The notes: generated by a model from the letters alone, not told the origin. Counted from the first letter of the stretch, positions 1 to 10,220 are shown. The stretch is 64,000 nucleotides of DNA from Saccharothrix algeriensis (GCF_016907655.1 NZ_JAFBCL010000001.1:6420001-6484000); one strand, 5' to 3'. Made by a program: numbers and translations.

Positions 1-815
1 CCACGATGCGGGTGGTGCTCGGCCTGGACCGGCCCACCTCGGGGCAGGCGCTGGTGAACGGGCGGCCGTACGCGGCGTTCGCCGAACCGCTGCGGGAGGT
101 CGGCGCGCTGCTCGACCCCGGCTCGGCCCACCCCGGCCGCACCGGGCGCGACCACCTGCGCGTGGCCGCCCGGTCCAACGGCATCCCGCGGCGGCGGGTG
201 GAGGAGGTCATCGAGCGGGTCGGGCTCGACCGCGCGGCCCGCCGCCGCGTCAAGGGCTACTCGCTGGGGATGCGGCAGCGCCTCGGGATCGCGGCGGCCC
301 TGATCGGCGACCCCGCCGTGCTGCTGTTCGACGAGCCGATCAACGGGCTCGACCTCGACGGCATCCGGTGGATCCGCGGCCTGCTGCGCCAACTCGCCGA
401 CGAGGGGCGCACCGTGCTGGTCTCCAGCCACCTGCTCGGCGAGATGGAGCAGATCGCCGACCGCCTGGTCGTCATCGGCCGCGGCCGGCTGATCGCCGAC
501 GCGACGACCGGGCAGATCCTCGACGGGCTGGGCCGCGTCCGGGTGCTCGCCCGCAGCCCCGAGCCGGACCGGCTGCTGGGCGCCCTGCGGGAACGGGGTC
601 TCCCGGCCGAGCGGGCCGACGCCCGCGAGGTGCGGGTCGAGGGCGCCACCGCCGAGGAGGTGGGCGAGCTGGCCAACTCCCGGCACATCCCGCTGCACCA
701 CCTCTCGGCGGAGCGCCACTCCCTCGAAGCCGCCTACCTGGAGCTGACCGAGGGCAGCGTGGAGTACCACGGCCGCCCGGCGGAGCCCGTGCCGACGACC
801 GGGGCGGCGAAGTGA
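1..815 (+). CDS. ABC transporter ATP-binding protein, 5'-truncated by window edge
   Basis: ATPase subunit of an ABC exporter of the BcrA/drug-antibiotic type; it would power the membrane subunit encoded next. The reading frame is already open at base 3 (Thr-Met-Arg-Val-Val-Leu-Gly-Leu), which is the stretch that directly follows a Walker A lysine in this family, so the true start and the P-loop lie upstream of the window. Visible downstream are the signature-like YSLGMRQRLGIA (about residue 86 counted from the first Met), Walker B VLLFDEPINGLD, and the H-loop VLVSSHLLGEMEQ. The C-terminal 80 residues are the usual accessory tail of BcrA-like ATPases. The stop codon overlaps the GTG of the permease (GTGA), indicating coupled translation. 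The transported substrate cannot be inferred. Confidence 0.9.
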   Translation, partial: TMRVVLGLDRPTSGQALVNGRPYAAFAEPLREVGALLDPGSAHPGRTGRDHLRVAARSNGIPRRRVEEVIERVGLDRAARRRVKGYSLGMRQRLGIAAALIGDPAVLLFDEPINGLDLDGIRWIRGLLRQLADEGRTVLVSSHLLGEMEQIADRLVVIGRGRLIADATTGQILDGLGRVRVLARSPEPDRLLGALRERGLPAERADAREVRVEGATAEEVGELANSRHIPLHHLSAERHSLEAAYLELTEGSVEYHGRPAEPVPTTGAAK

Positions 816-1603
816 CGGCGACGGCTCCCGCCGTGCGCGAGGTCACCGCCGCACGGGTGTTCGCCCGCACCTGCGCCGCCGAGTGGACGCGGTTGTGGAC
901 GGTCAAGGCCACGTGGTGGTTCCTCGCCGCGGGGGCCGCGGCGATGGTCGGGATCGCCACCATCGCCGGCGTGGAGGCGGGATCGGGCACCGACGCGCCC
1001 CAGGGGGCCTCGGCCTGGGCGATGGCGGCGGTCCCCGTGCTGCCGGCTCAGTTCGCCTTCCTGGCCCTGGCCCTCACCGCGGTGACGTCGGACTACGCGA
1101 CCGGCGGGATCGTGCCCAGCTGCCAGTGGACGCCCCGGCGCGCGGTCCTCTTCCTGGCCCGCACGACCGTGGCGGTGGGCTCCGCCGCGGTCCTGGGCGC
1201 GCTGCTGGCGCTGCTCTCCGCCGGCACGGCGTTCGTCGTGGCCCGGCCGGTGCTGGACCTCTCGCCGGACCGGGGTCTGGCGGTGCTGCCCACCGTCGCG
1301 TTCGTCCTCGCGGCCGGGTCCGCCCTCGCCGTGGGGCTGGGCTTCCTGCTGCGCAACACCGCGGGCACGCTGGTCGCGGTGTTCCTGCTGATGCTGGTGC
1401 TCCCGCTGGTGCTGCCGAACTTCGGCTACGAGTGGACCTCGGCGCTGGCCCGGCTGCTGCCCGGGTCGGGCGGGGCGTTCCTGCTCCTGGGCGAGGTGCC
1501 CGGGATGACGCGGGCGTCCTCGGTGACCACCCTGCTCTGCTGGGCCGGCGGCGCGCTGCTGCTCGGCCTGCTGCGACTGACCCGTGACGACGCGAACCGG
1601 TGA
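812..1603 (+). CDS. ABC transporter permease
   Basis: Membrane subunit of the same ABC exporter, 263 residues. I start it at the GTG that overlaps the ATPase stop (GTGA), giving VTATAPAVREVTAARVF; the frame is open further upstream but that region is the ATPase in another frame. About six hydrophobic segments are seen, beginning with the one around TWWFLAAGAAAMVGIATIAG, then MAAVPVLPAQFAFLALALTA, a segment after FLARTTVAVGSAAVLGALLA, and three more towards the C-terminus. This is the ABC-2 (BcrB/NatB-like) topology with no ATPase motifs. It ends 20 bases inside the earliest possible start of the following small ORF and is probably co-transcribed with it. Confidence 0.85.
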   Translation: MTATAPAVREVTAARVFARTCAAEWTRLWTVKATWWFLAAGAAAMVGIATIAGVEAGSGTDAPQGASAWAMAAVPVLPAQFAFLALALTAVTSDYATGGIVPSCQWTPRRAVLFLARTTVAVGSAAVLGALLALLSAGTAFVVARPVLDLSPDRGLAVLPTVAFVLAAGSALAVGLGFLLRNTAGTLVAVFLLMLVLPLVLPNFGYEWTSALARLLPGSGGAFLLLGEVPGMTRASSVTTLLCWAGGALLLGLLRLTRDDANR

Positions 1604-1643
1604 CCGGCGGACGGCCGCCGGGAACGCGGTGGAGGAGGCGGAA

Positions 1644-1808
1644 GTGCGAGTGCTCGCACCCCTGACGATCGCTTCGGTCGGCCTGGTGCTCATGGGGTTG
1701 AAGATCCTGGCCGACGGCGAACCCGGCGCGCTCCCGCTGCTGCTGGTCGTGCTCGGCGCCACCTGGTACGGCGTCGGGCGGGTCCTGGCGCGGGGGCGAC
1801 GCGGGTAG
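1644..1808 (+). CDS. small membrane protein, 54 residues
   Basis: Unrecognised small protein of two predicted membrane helices (around APLTIASVGLVLMGLKIL and LPLLLVVLGATWYGVGRVL) with a basic C-terminus (ARGRRG). I choose the GTG at 1644 because it follows a strong ribosome-binding site, GGAGGAGG at 1631-1638. An in-frame ATG at 1584 would add 20 residues and overlap the permease end but has no comparable site. Position directly behind an ABC exporter suggests an accessory or immunity-like membrane subunit; this is inference only. Confidence 0.55.
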   Translation: MRVLAPLTIASVGLVLMGLKILADGEPGALPLLLVVLGATWYGVGRVLARGRRG

Positions 1809-1812
1809 GGCG

Positions 1813-1842
1813 GCGGGAGGGTCGGGGGTCCGGCCCTCCCGC
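1813..1842. terminator. hairpin terminator after the ABC exporter genes
   Basis: Perfect 9-bp inverted repeat, GCGGGAGGG (1813-1821) with CCCTCCCGC (1834-1842) and a 12-base loop, immediately after the stop of the small membrane protein. No U-run, as is usual in GC-rich actinomycetes. A second palindrome, TCCGCCGCGCGGCGGA at 2017-2032, lies just beyond the 3' end of the convergent SDR gene and may terminate that one. Confidence 0.6.
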
Positions 1843-2050
1843 TGTCGTCGTCCGGCGGCCCTCCGGGGCGGCAGGGCCGCACCGGTCGGGTCCGGGCGGT
1901 GGTGTCCACCCCGGGCGGGCCCCGTGGCCGCCGACCTCGACCGCACGACCGCCGGGCCGCGGCCACACCTCCGACGGATGGCGGCGGTTCCCGCCGAAGA
2001 CCCCTGCCGGACGTGCTCCGCCGCGCGGCGGACCGGCCTCCGCGGGGCCG

Positions 2051-2731
2051 TCAGGTGCGCAGGTAGGAGGCGCCGTTGAGGTCGAGGACGGCGCCCGAGG
2101 CCCACTCGGCCTGCGGCGAGGCCAGGTAGACCACCGCGGCTGCGACCTCCTCCGGCCGCGCGACCCGGCCGAACGGGCTCTGGCGGCGGACGTCGTCGGT
2201 CACCAGGTCGGCCACCCGGTCGGTCGCGACGAAGCCCGGCGCCACCGACGCCACCGCGATGCCGTGCGGCGCCAGGGACACCGCGAGCGACTGCCCCATC
2301 GAGTGCAGCGCCGCCTTGCTCGCGCCGTAGGCCGGCATGTCCGGTTCGCCGCGGAAGGCCCCGCGCGAGCCGACGTTGACGATCCGCCCGCGCACGCCCC
2401 GCTCGATCATGTGCCTGGCGACGCAGTAGGACATGTCGGCCGCGCCGAAGACGTTGACGTCGAACGTGCGGCGCCACAGCGACTGCCACTGCTCGTAGGA
2501 CTTGTCGGTCAGCGACCCGAGTTCCACCAGGCCCGCGTTGTTGACCAGCACGTCGATGGAGCCCAGCGCGTCGACCGCCGCCGCCACCGCGCGGGCGATC
2601 GCCGCCGGGTCGGCCAGGTCCACCTCCGCCGAGGACAGGGCGACCACGTCGTCGCCCAGGTCGCGGAACGCCGCGGCGATCGACGCGCCGATGCCGCGGT
2701 TGCCGCCGGTGACCAGCACACCCCGGCTCAT
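2051..2731 (-). CDS. short-chain dehydrogenase/reductase (SDR)
   Basis: NAD(P)-dependent oxidoreductase of the classical SDR family, 226 residues, cytoplasmic. The Rossmann cofactor motif TGGNRGIG is at residues 8-15, the NNAG motif at 64-67, and the catalytic triad is Ser122, Tyr135 and Lys139 in YGASK. The start is the ATG giving MSRGVLVTGG, which puts the glycine motif at the normal distance from the N-terminus; the frame stays open upstream but that part is low-complexity and unlike the family. Resembles FabG-like 3-oxoacyl reductases and sugar or polyol dehydrogenases; the substrate cannot be assigned. It lies downstream of the drug exporter on the same strand with a 215-base gap, so co-transcription is possible. 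Confidence 0.85.
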   Translation of the reverse strand: MSRGVLVTGGNRGIGASIAAAFRDLGDDVVALSSAEVDLADPAAIARAVAAAVDALGSIDVLVNNAGLVELGSLTDKSYEQWQSLWRRTFDVNVFGAADMSYCVARHMIERGVRGRIVNVGSRGAFRGEPDMPAYGASKAALHSMGQSLAVSLAPHGIAVASVAPGFVATDRVADLVTDDVRRQSPFGRVARPEEVAAAVVYLASPQAEWASGAVLDLNGASYLRT

Positions 2732-2946
2732 CGGGAGCCCTCGCGCGGCCGGTCGCCGGAAGCCGTGCGCCCCACCGCCCCGCGGCCCGGGGAGGTGCGG
2801 TCCGCGCCCCGCACGGCGCCGGTCCGCGGGTGGTCTTCGGCGGGGGTGGTGGAGCAGTGCCCGGGTCTCATGCCCCAACCCTGTCACGGGGCGCGCGGTG
2901 AAGTCGACCGCGCCCGTCGGCGGCCCCCCGGTTCACGCGGCCCGGT

Positions 2947-4428
2947 TCACGCGGCGGCGCGGGGCAGGAAGCACCACGCGAGCACGGCGGCGGTCAGGGT
3001 GACGGCGGCGGCGATCACCGCCGCGGTGGTCAGGCCGGCGACGAAGGCTTCGCGGGCGGTCGCCACGACGCGGGCGCGCGCCGGCTCGGGCAGCCGCTCG
3101 GCCGCCGCCCACGCGTCCAGGAAGGTGGCGCCGGCCGGCAGGTCGCGCAGCCGCGGCGCGGACACCGCGGTCAGGACCGAGCCCTGGACGGCGACGCCGA
3201 GGCAGGCGCCGACCTGGCGGGTGACGTCGTTGATCGCCGAGCCGAGGGCCGCGCGGTCGGGCGGGACCGCGCCCATGACCGCCTCCGTGCCCGCGGTGGC
3301 CACCAGCCCCGCGCCGAAGCCCGCGACGAGCTGGAAGGCCAGCACCGGCGGGTACCCCGAAGAAGCGTCCACAGTGGACAGAAGCATGAAGGAGCCGGTG
3401 ACGACGGCCAGGCCCGCCACGACCGGCATCCGCTCGCCGCGCCGGGCCAGCAGGGGCGGCGCGGCGACCGCGCCGGCCGCGAGCGCGACGGCCAGCGGCA
3501 GCGTGCGCACCCCGGCCTCCCAGGGGCTGTGCCCCAGCACGCCCTGCAGGTGCAGGGTGGTCAGGAACAGCGCGCCGTACAGGCCGAACGACATCATGGC
3601 CAGGGCCACCGCGTTCAGGCCGATCCGCGGCCGGCGCAGCAGCGGCAGCGGCAGCACCGGGACGCGGACCCGCGCCTGCCGCCGCGTGAACGCGACCAGC
3701 AGCACCGCCGCCACCCCGTAGGCGGTCAGCACCGGCGGGCTGGTCCAGCCGCGCGCGGGGCTCTCGATGATCGCCCACACCAGCGCCACCAGGCCGGTCG
3801 CCGACAGCGCGACGCTCCGCGCGTCCACCCGCCCCGCCCCGGCCGCGCGGGACTCCGGCACCACCAGCAGCGCGGCGGCGATCCCCGCGGCGGCCGGCGG
3901 CACCGCGACCCAGAACCCGGCCCGCCACGAGAACACCTCCACCAGCCACCCGCCGACGACCGGCCCCGCCATCCCGCCGACGCCGCCGGCCGCCGTCCAC
4001 AGGGCGATGGCCCGGCGGCGCGGCCCCGGCTCGGGGAACAGGGTGGTGATGATCGACAGGGTGGCGGGCATCAGCAGCGCCGCGCCCGCGCCCATGCCGC
4101 CGCGCGCCGCGACGAGCTGCCAGGCGTGGGACGACGACGCGCCCCACGCCGCGGCCGCCCCGCACACCGCCAGCCCGGCGACGAACGCGCGCCGCCGGCC
4201 GAGGCGGTCGGTCACCGCGCCGGTGGCCGGCACGAGGCCGGCCAGCACCAGCGCGTAGCCGTCGACGACCCACTGGACCTGGGCGACCGACGGGCCCAGG
4301 TCGCGCTGCAGGTCGGGGACCGCGACGTTGAGGACGGTGAAGTCCAGGCCCAGCAGGAAGATGCCGGAGCACACGACCAGCGCGGCGGCCCACCGGCGGC
4401 CGGTGCCCAGCACCGGTGCGGAGGTCAT
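2947..4428 (-). CDS. MFS drug exporter, DHA2 (14-TM, EmrB/QacA) family
   Basis: Proton-driven multidrug efflux permease of 493 residues. The N-terminus shows the DHA2 signature region FLLGLDFTVLNVAVPDLQ, then motif A around TDRLGRRRAFVAGLAV and about 14 hydrophobic segments in total. The start is the ATG giving MTSAPVLGTGRRWAAA; it forms an ATGA overlap with the stop of a 25-residue upstream ORF, so translation is probably coupled to that leader. The C-terminal helix ends FLPRAAA. Substrates cannot be predicted from sequence. No TetR or MarR regulator gene is adjacent, which makes the leader ORF the only visible candidate for local control. Confidence 0.88.
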   Translation of the reverse strand: MTSAPVLGTGRRWAAALVVCSGIFLLGLDFTVLNVAVPDLQRDLGPSVAQVQWVVDGYALVLAGLVPATGAVTDRLGRRRAFVAGLAVCGAAAAWGASSSHAWQLVAARGGMGAGAALLMPATLSIITTLFPEPGPRRRAIALWTAAGGVGGMAGPVVGGWLVEVFSWRAGFWVAVPPAAAGIAAALLVVPESRAAGAGRVDARSVALSATGLVALVWAIIESPARGWTSPPVLTAYGVAAVLLVAFTRRQARVRVPVLPLPLLRRPRIGLNAVALAMMSFGLYGALFLTTLHLQGVLGHSPWEAGVRTLPLAVALAAGAVAAPPLLARRGERMPVVAGLAVVTGSFMLLSTVDASSGYPPVLAFQLVAGFGAGLVATAGTEAVMGAVPPDRAALGSAINDVTRQVGACLGVAVQGSVLTAVSAPRLRDLPAGATFLDAWAAAERLPEPARARVVATAREAFVAGLTTAAVIAAAVTLTAAVLAWCFLPRAAA

Positions 4429-4502
4429 GGCGTGCGGCCCCCGCCGGCGCGCGGGTCCGGGCAGGCGGCGATCGCCTCGCCGCAGGGGTCGAACACGGTC
4501 AT
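4425..4502 (-). CDS. 25-residue leader ORF upstream of the DHA2 exporter
   Basis: Very small ORF, MTVFDPCGEAIAACPDPR followed by AGGGRTP. It has a good ribosome-binding site (GAGGTG about 8 bases before ATG) and its TGA stop overlaps the exporter ATG as ATGA. It has two cysteines and is proline-rich at the C-terminus. I do not recognise the peptide. The arrangement is typical of a translated leader that couples ribosome traffic to the downstream gene, and drug-exporter leaders of this type can sense translation inhibitors; that role is inference. It could equally be the residue of a longer lost gene. Confidence 0.5.
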   Translation of the reverse strand: MTVFDPCGEAIAACPDPRAGGGRTP

Positions 4503-4677
4503 GCGCGCACCTCACGCCGGCGGGTCACGGGCGTCCGGGGTCCCTCCGGGCCCGCGGACACCCAGCACTATGCCCCGCCGAGGACCGGCGCACCGGAGAG
4601 CGTCACTCGATGTAGTGATCACGCGGGTGGGCGCTCACCGGGACCGGTCCCCGCGGATCGGGGGTTCACTACCCGGC

Positions 4678-5076
4678 ATGACCCGGACGATCGTCGCCGC
4701 GGCGCTGGCCGCGAACCTGCTCGCCGCGTGCGGGGAACCGACGTCGCCGGCCCCCGCCCCGGCGACGTCGTCGAGCCGGGCGGCCGAGCAGCACGTGCTG
4801 GTGCTGGAGGTGATCGGCACGGCCGTCCTCACCTCCCTGGTCCTCACGCTCGACGGGGAGTCCACCGAGGAACGGGGGGTGCAGCTGCCCTGGACGCGGA
4901 CGGTCACGATCCCGCGCGGCTCCGGGCGCCACGAGTGGGAGCTGGTCATGCGGCACAGCGGCGGCACGCTGGCCGCGACGGCCACCGTGGACGGGCGGTT
5001 GGTGACGCAGACCGGTGGCGGCGGCTCGCCGGGCAGCGCCGGCACCGCCAGTGTGACCGGCAGCCTGGAGGGCTGA
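4678..5076 (+). CDS. MmpS-like lipoprotein
   Basis: Secreted lipoprotein of 132 residues. The N-terminus is a lipoprotein signal with the lipobox LLAAC (Cys about residue 19), followed by a Thr/Ser/Ala/Pro-rich spacer. The mature part shows the MmpS-like beta-sandwich pattern: a VLEVIGTAVLTSLVL strand, the LPWTRTVTIPRG turn (LPW-x-K/R-T-V-T is characteristic of MmpS), and ATATVDGRLVTQTGG. MmpS proteins are accessory factors of MmpL lipid or drug exporters, but no mmpL gene is in this window. The gene is divergent from the exporter leader (176 bases between starts) and convergent with the next gene. Confidence 0.72.
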   Translation: MTRTIVAAALAANLLAACGEPTSPAPAPATSSSRAAEQHVLVLEVIGTAVLTSLVLTLDGESTEERGVQLPWTRTVTIPRGSGRHEWELVMRHSGGTLAATATVDGRLVTQTGGGGSPGSAGTASVTGSLEG

Positions 5077-5087
5077 CCCCGGCGCGC

Positions 5088-5146
5088 GCGGCCCCGCCAG
5101 ACGGGGCCGCCGCCTCGTCCGGGCCGACGGGCCCGCCGGCCCGGAC
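5088..5146. terminator. paired hairpin terminators between convergent genes
   Basis: Two stable inverted repeats in the 89-base gap between convergent genes: GCGGCCCCG (5088-5096) with CGGGGCCGC (5102-5110), and GTCCGGGCC (5117-5125) with GGCCCGGAC (5138-5146). They probably terminate transcription from both sides. Confidence 0.65.
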
Positions 5147-5165
5147 GAAGAGCCCGGACGGCGGG

Positions 5166-6434
<1,269 letters not shown>

Positions 6435-6729
6435 GAGGACGCCGACCTTTCTGTCCGTCCGGGATGCACCTACCTCATCGCCGCGAGCACGGCGAACGTG
6501 ACACGGCCGGACCCGGCGCGACAAAGCCCGGCGCGAACGCCCACCGGCCGCCGCGCCCACCGGGAACCACCGCGCCGCAGGGGATCCGCCGTTCGCCGCA
6601 CCACCCCCGCGGCCACTCGGCCCACCGGCCCGCCGCGCCGACCGGTCGGCTCCGTACTTTCCGCCCTACTGCGCGCCGCGGCTTTCCCCCAAGCTCGAAC
6701 GCGAGGGCTCACATCGAGGAGGCAGGGAC

Positions 6730-8643
6730 ATGCGCTTAGGTGTGGTCAACGCGTTCGCGGCGGCGGTCGTGCTGGCGGGCGTCGTGGCGCCGGGCCCGGC
6801 CGGCGCGGCGGCCGGGCCCGCTCGCAGCGAGCCGGTGTACGACTTCGCTTCCGCCATCAGGGAAACGGTGTGGGTCGACATTGGGCGCGACGGCGACGGC
6901 GACGGCCGCTCCGACCGGGTGGCCGCCGACGTCGTGCGGCCCGCGGAGGCCGCCGACCGCGGCGTCCGGGTGCCGGTGATCATGAACGCCAGCCCCTACA
7001 ACGCGTGCTGCGGGCGGGGCAACGAGCGGGAGCTCAAGACCTACGACGCCGCCGGCCGCCCGGTCCGCTTCCCGCTGTTCTACGACAACTACTTCGTGCC
7101 GCGCGGGTACGCCGTCGTGCTGGTCGACGTCGCCGGGACGAACCGGTCGCGCGGGTGCGTCGACGTCGGCGGGCCGTCGGACATCGGTTCGGCCAAGGCC
7201 GTGGTCGACTGGCTCAACGGGCGCGCCACCGGCTACTCGCAGGCCACCGGCGGCAGCGCCGTGAGCGCGGGCTGGACCACGGGGGCCGTCGGCATGATCG
7301 GCAAGTCCTACGACGGCACGATCGCCAACGGCGTCGCGGCGACCGGCGTCGCGGGGCTGAGGACCATCGTGCCCATCGCGGCGATCTCCAGCTGGTACGA
7401 CTACTACCGCACCGACGGGGCCGTGGGCGGCGGCGGTTCGCCCGAGCAGCTGGCCAGGACCGTCGCCGGGGGCAACTTGGGGCAGGACTGCTCGGCGGCC
7501 ATCCGGGGGCTGACCCGGTCCTTCCCCGCCAACGGCGACCACTCGCCCGGCTGGGAGCAGCGGGACTACGCGGCCAAGGCGGGCAACGTGAAGGCCAGCG
7601 TGTTCGCCGTGCACGGCGTCAACGACCTCAACGTCAAGTCGATCCACTTCGGGCAGTGGTGGAGCGCGCTGGAGCCGACCGGCGTCGACCGGCGGCTGTG
7701 GCTCTCGCAGACCGGCCACGTCGACCCGTTCGACTTCCGGCGCGCCGAGTGGGTGGCCGCCCTGCACCAGTGGTTCGACCACTACCTGCTGGGCCTCGAC
7801 AACGGCGTCGGGGCCGCGCCGCGGGTCAGCGTCGAGCGGCAGCCGGACGTGTGGGTCGACCAGGGCGCGTGGCCCGCGGCGGGCAGCCGGGGCGTCGCGC
7901 TGCGGCCGGTGGCCGGAGCCGCGGCCGGCCTGGGGACGCTGACCTCCGGCCCGGCGGCGCCGGGCCGGGCCGCGTTCACCGACGACCCCCGGCAGGGCGA
8001 GGCGAACTGGGCGGCGGAGCCGACGCGCCCCTCGGGTTCGCGCGTGCTCTACACGACCGGCCCGCTGGCGCGCGACCTGCACGTGTCCGGCACCGCCGCG
8101 GTGACCGTCACCGCGACGCCCAGCACGTCGACCGCGCGGATCTCGGCGGTGCTCGTGGACTACGGCCCGGCGACCATCCGCGACTACTCGGCCGCCGGCG
8201 AGGGCATCCGGACCGGTGTCACCGAGTCCTGCTGGGGTGCGAGCACCGCCGGCGACGACGCCTGCTACAAGGACACCGCCACCGCCGCCAAGCCGGTCGG
8301 GCTGCACATCCTCAGCCGGGGCTGGGCGGACCTGGCCAACCACGCGTCGCTGAGCCGGGAGGAGCGGCTGACGCCCGGCCGGCCGTACACGATGACGTTC
8401 CGGCTGGCCAGCACGGACTGGGTGGTGCCGAAGGGCCACCAGCTCGCGCTGGTCATCGGCGGCACCGACCGCGGCTTCGTGTCGGCCCCGGCGCAGCCGC
8501 CGAGGATCACGCTCGACCTGGCGAAGACGTTCGTCACCCTGCCGGTCGACGGCCCGGTCCCGGTGGCCGGCGCGGCCGGACCGCTGCCCGCCGCCCCGTC
8601 GCAGGTGACGCCGGAGCCGGTAGCGGGCCTCGACCGCGGCTGA
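6730..8643 (+). CDS. secreted Xaa-Pro dipeptidyl-peptidase
   Basis: Serine exopeptidase of the CocE/X-Pro dipeptidyl-peptidase family (peptidase family S15), 637 residues, releasing Xaa-Pro dipeptides outside the cell. Residues 1-27 form a signal peptide ending in AGAAA. The alpha/beta-hydrolase part contains the nucleophile motif GKSYDG with Ser193, and the probable catalytic His330 in TGHVDPF. The C-terminal third (from about 400) is the jelly-roll galactose-binding-like domain typical of the family (RVLYTTGPLARDLHVSGTAA). The loop DGDGDGRSD near residue 55 looks like a calcium-binding turn. The start follows GAGGAGGCAGGGAC, a strong ribosome-binding site. The gene is monocistronic and ends before a perfect hairpin. 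Confidence 0.9.
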   Translation: MRLGVVNAFAAAVVLAGVVAPGPAGAAAGPARSEPVYDFASAIRETVWVDIGRDGDGDGRSDRVAADVVRPAEAADRGVRVPVIMNASPYNACCGRGNERELKTYDAAGRPVRFPLFYDNYFVPRGYAVVLVDVAGTNRSRGCVDVGGPSDIGSAKAVVDWLNGRATGYSQATGGSAVSAGWTTGAVGMIGKSYDGTIANGVAATGVAGLRTIVPIAAISSWYDYYRTDGAVGGGGSPEQLARTVAGGNLGQDCSAAIRGLTRSFPANGDHSPGWEQRDYAAKAGNVKASVFAVHGVNDLNVKSIHFGQWWSALEPTGVDRRLWLSQTGHVDPFDFRRAEWVAALHQWFDHYLLGLDNGVGAAPRVSVERQPDVWVDQGAWPAAGSRGVALRPVAGAAAGLGTLTSGPAAPGRAAFTDDPRQGEANWAAEPTRPSGSRVLYTTGPLARDLHVSGTAAVTVTATPSTSTARISAVLVDYGPATIRDYSAAGEGIRTGVTESCWGASTAGDDACYKDTATAAKPVGLHILSRGWADLANHASLSREERLTPGRPYTMTFRLASTDWVVPKGHQLALVIGGTDRGFVSAPAQPPRITLDLAKTFVTLPVDGPVPVAGAAGPLPAAPSQVTPEPVAGLDRG

Positions 8644-8678
8644 CCGCTCGGCAGGGGGAATCGCCGCTGCCAAGGCGT

Positions 8679-8715
8679 GCGCGGCCGGTGGTCCACAGTG
8701 GACCACCGGCCGCGC
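8679..8715. terminator. perfect 18-bp palindromic terminator
   Basis: Eighteen-base perfect arms at 8679-8696 and 8698-8715 around a single central A, between the convergent peptidase and decarboxylase genes. Its centre is GTCCACAGTGGAC, a 13-bp palindrome that recurs elsewhere in the window. Confidence 0.8.
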
Positions 8716-8813
8716 GGTCGTCGGACAGAGCCGGGACGGTCCTCAGTGGAGGGTCGCCGCCTCCTGCCGGAGGGCATGTCGTGCCGCCTGCGCCCCTCGC
8801 CGGTGCGCGGGGC

Positions 8814-10220
8814 TCAGCCCGAGAGGGCGGCGCGGACGGCGGCGACGGCGCGGTCGACGTCGTGGTCGTCGGTGCGCCAGTTGACCACGGAGATCCGCAT
8901 GGCCCGCACGCCGTTCCAGGTGGTGCCGCCGAACCACGCCTCGCCGCCGCGCTGGACGCGGCCGATGACCCGGTCGGTGTGCGCGTCGTGGTCACCGTCC
9001 TCGGCCAGGAACCGCACCAAGCCCTGGTTGATCACCGGCGGGGACAGCACCTCGACGCCGGGCAGCGCGCCGATCCCGGCCACCAGCCGGTGCGCGTGGT
9101 CCACGCAGCGGTCGACCAGCGCCGCGATGCCCCGCCGCCCCAGCGAGCGGATCGCCGCGTAGACCGGCACCGCGCGGGCGCGGCGGGACCACTCGGGGGT
9201 CCAGTCCAGCTGGTCGCGGGCGGGCGCGCCACCGGCTTCGTCCTCGGTGTGCACCAGGTAGCTCGCCTTGGTCGACATCGCGCCGCGGTGCGCGGCCGGG
9301 TGCCGCACGAACACCAGGCCGCAGTCGAACGGCACGTTGAGCCACTTGTGGCCGTCGGTGGTCCACGAGTCCGCGCGGTCGACCCCGGCCAGCAGGTGCC
9401 CGTGCCGCTCGCTCACCCCCGCCCACAACCCGAACGCGCCGTCGACGTGCACCCACGCGCCCCGGGCCGCCGCCAGCGCGCAGGCTTCGCCGAACGGGTC
9501 GAACAGCCCGGTGTTGATCTCGCCCGCCTGCAGGCACACCACCGCCGGGGCGTCGCAGGCCGCGAGTTCCCGCTCCAGCGCCGCCAGGTCGATGAGCCCG
9601 CCGGGGCCGGAGCCCACGCCGCGCAGCTGGTCGGCGCCCAGGCCGAGCAGCCGCATCGCGCGCTCGATCGAGGCGTGCTGCCACCCGGAGGTCAGCACCC
9701 GCACCGCGGGCGCGCCGGCGAGGCCCCGCCGCTCCACGTCCCACCCCCGGTCGGCCAGCAGCCGGTGGCGCGCGGCGGCCAGCGCGGTCAGGTGCGCCGA
9801 CTGCGCGCCCGTGGTGAACCCGAAGGACGCCTCGGCGGGCAGCCCCAGCAGCTCCTTGAGCCACGCGCCGGCCACCTCCTCGACCACCGCCACGGCCGGT
9901 CCCGCCGCGTGCAGCGCGGCGTTCTGGTCCCAGGTCGCGGTCAGCCAGTCCGCGGCGAGCGCGGCCGGCACGCCGCCGCCGACGACCCAGCCGAAGAACC
10001 GCCCGCCGGCGCTGCCCAGCAGGCCGTCCGCGGTGTCCCGCACCAGCTCGTCGACCACGCGCTCGGCGTCGAGGCCGTCCTCGGGCAGCGGGCGGCCGAA
10101 GACCTCCCGCAGGCGGGCCAGGCTCGCGGTCGGGGCCACCGGCCGCGAGCCCAGGCCGGCCAGGAAGTCGGCGGCGTGCCGGGCGGTCCGGTCGAACAAC
10201 CTGCGCTGGTCGGCGTCCAC
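8814..10220 (-). CDS. PLP-dependent amino-acid decarboxylase (group II family)
   Basis: Pyridoxal-phosphate enzyme of the aromatic-L-amino-acid/glutamate decarboxylase family, about 468 residues, cytoplasmic. Seen are RFFGWVVGGGVPAALAADWL with the usual NAALH-type region after it, FTTGAQSAHLTAL, the cofactor-contacting HVDGAFGLWA, and the Schiff-base lysine Lys292 in DGHKWLN. I start at the GTG giving VDADQRRLFDRTARH because that matches family length; an in-frame GTG at 10316 would add 32 low-complexity residues and leave only 11 bases to the ECF S-component gene. Neither has a clear ribosome-binding site. It is the last same-strand gene after the B12/ECF operon and could be part of it. The substrate amino acid is not predictable. 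Confidence 0.82.
   Translation of the reverse strand: MDADQRRLFDRTARHAADFLAGLGSRPVAPTASLARLREVFGRPLPEDGLDAERVVDELVRDTADGLLGSAGGRFFGWVVGGGVPAALAADWLTATWDQNAALHAAGPAVAVVEEVAGAWLKELLGLPAEASFGFTTGAQSAHLTALAAARHRLLADRGWDVERRGLAGAPAVRVLTSGWQHASIERAMRLLGLGADQLRGVGSGPGGLIDLAALERELAACDAPAVVCLQAGEINTGLFDPFGEACALAAARGAWVHVDGAFGLWAGVSERHGHLLAGVDRADSWTTDGHKWLNVPFDCGLVFVRHPAAHRGAMSTKASYLVHTEDEAGGAPARDQLDWTPEWSRRARAVPVYAAIRSLGRRGIAALVDRCVDHAHRLVAGIGALPGVEVLSPPVINQGLVRFLAEDGDHDAHTDRVIGRVQRGGEAWFGGTTWNGVRAMRISVVNWRTDDHDVDRAVAAVRAALSG

Noticed and set aside
368..811. N-terminal extension of the ABC permease
   Set aside because: The frame is open but coincides with the ATPase gene in another frame and is Arg/Pro-rich; the GTGA overlap gives the natural start at 812.
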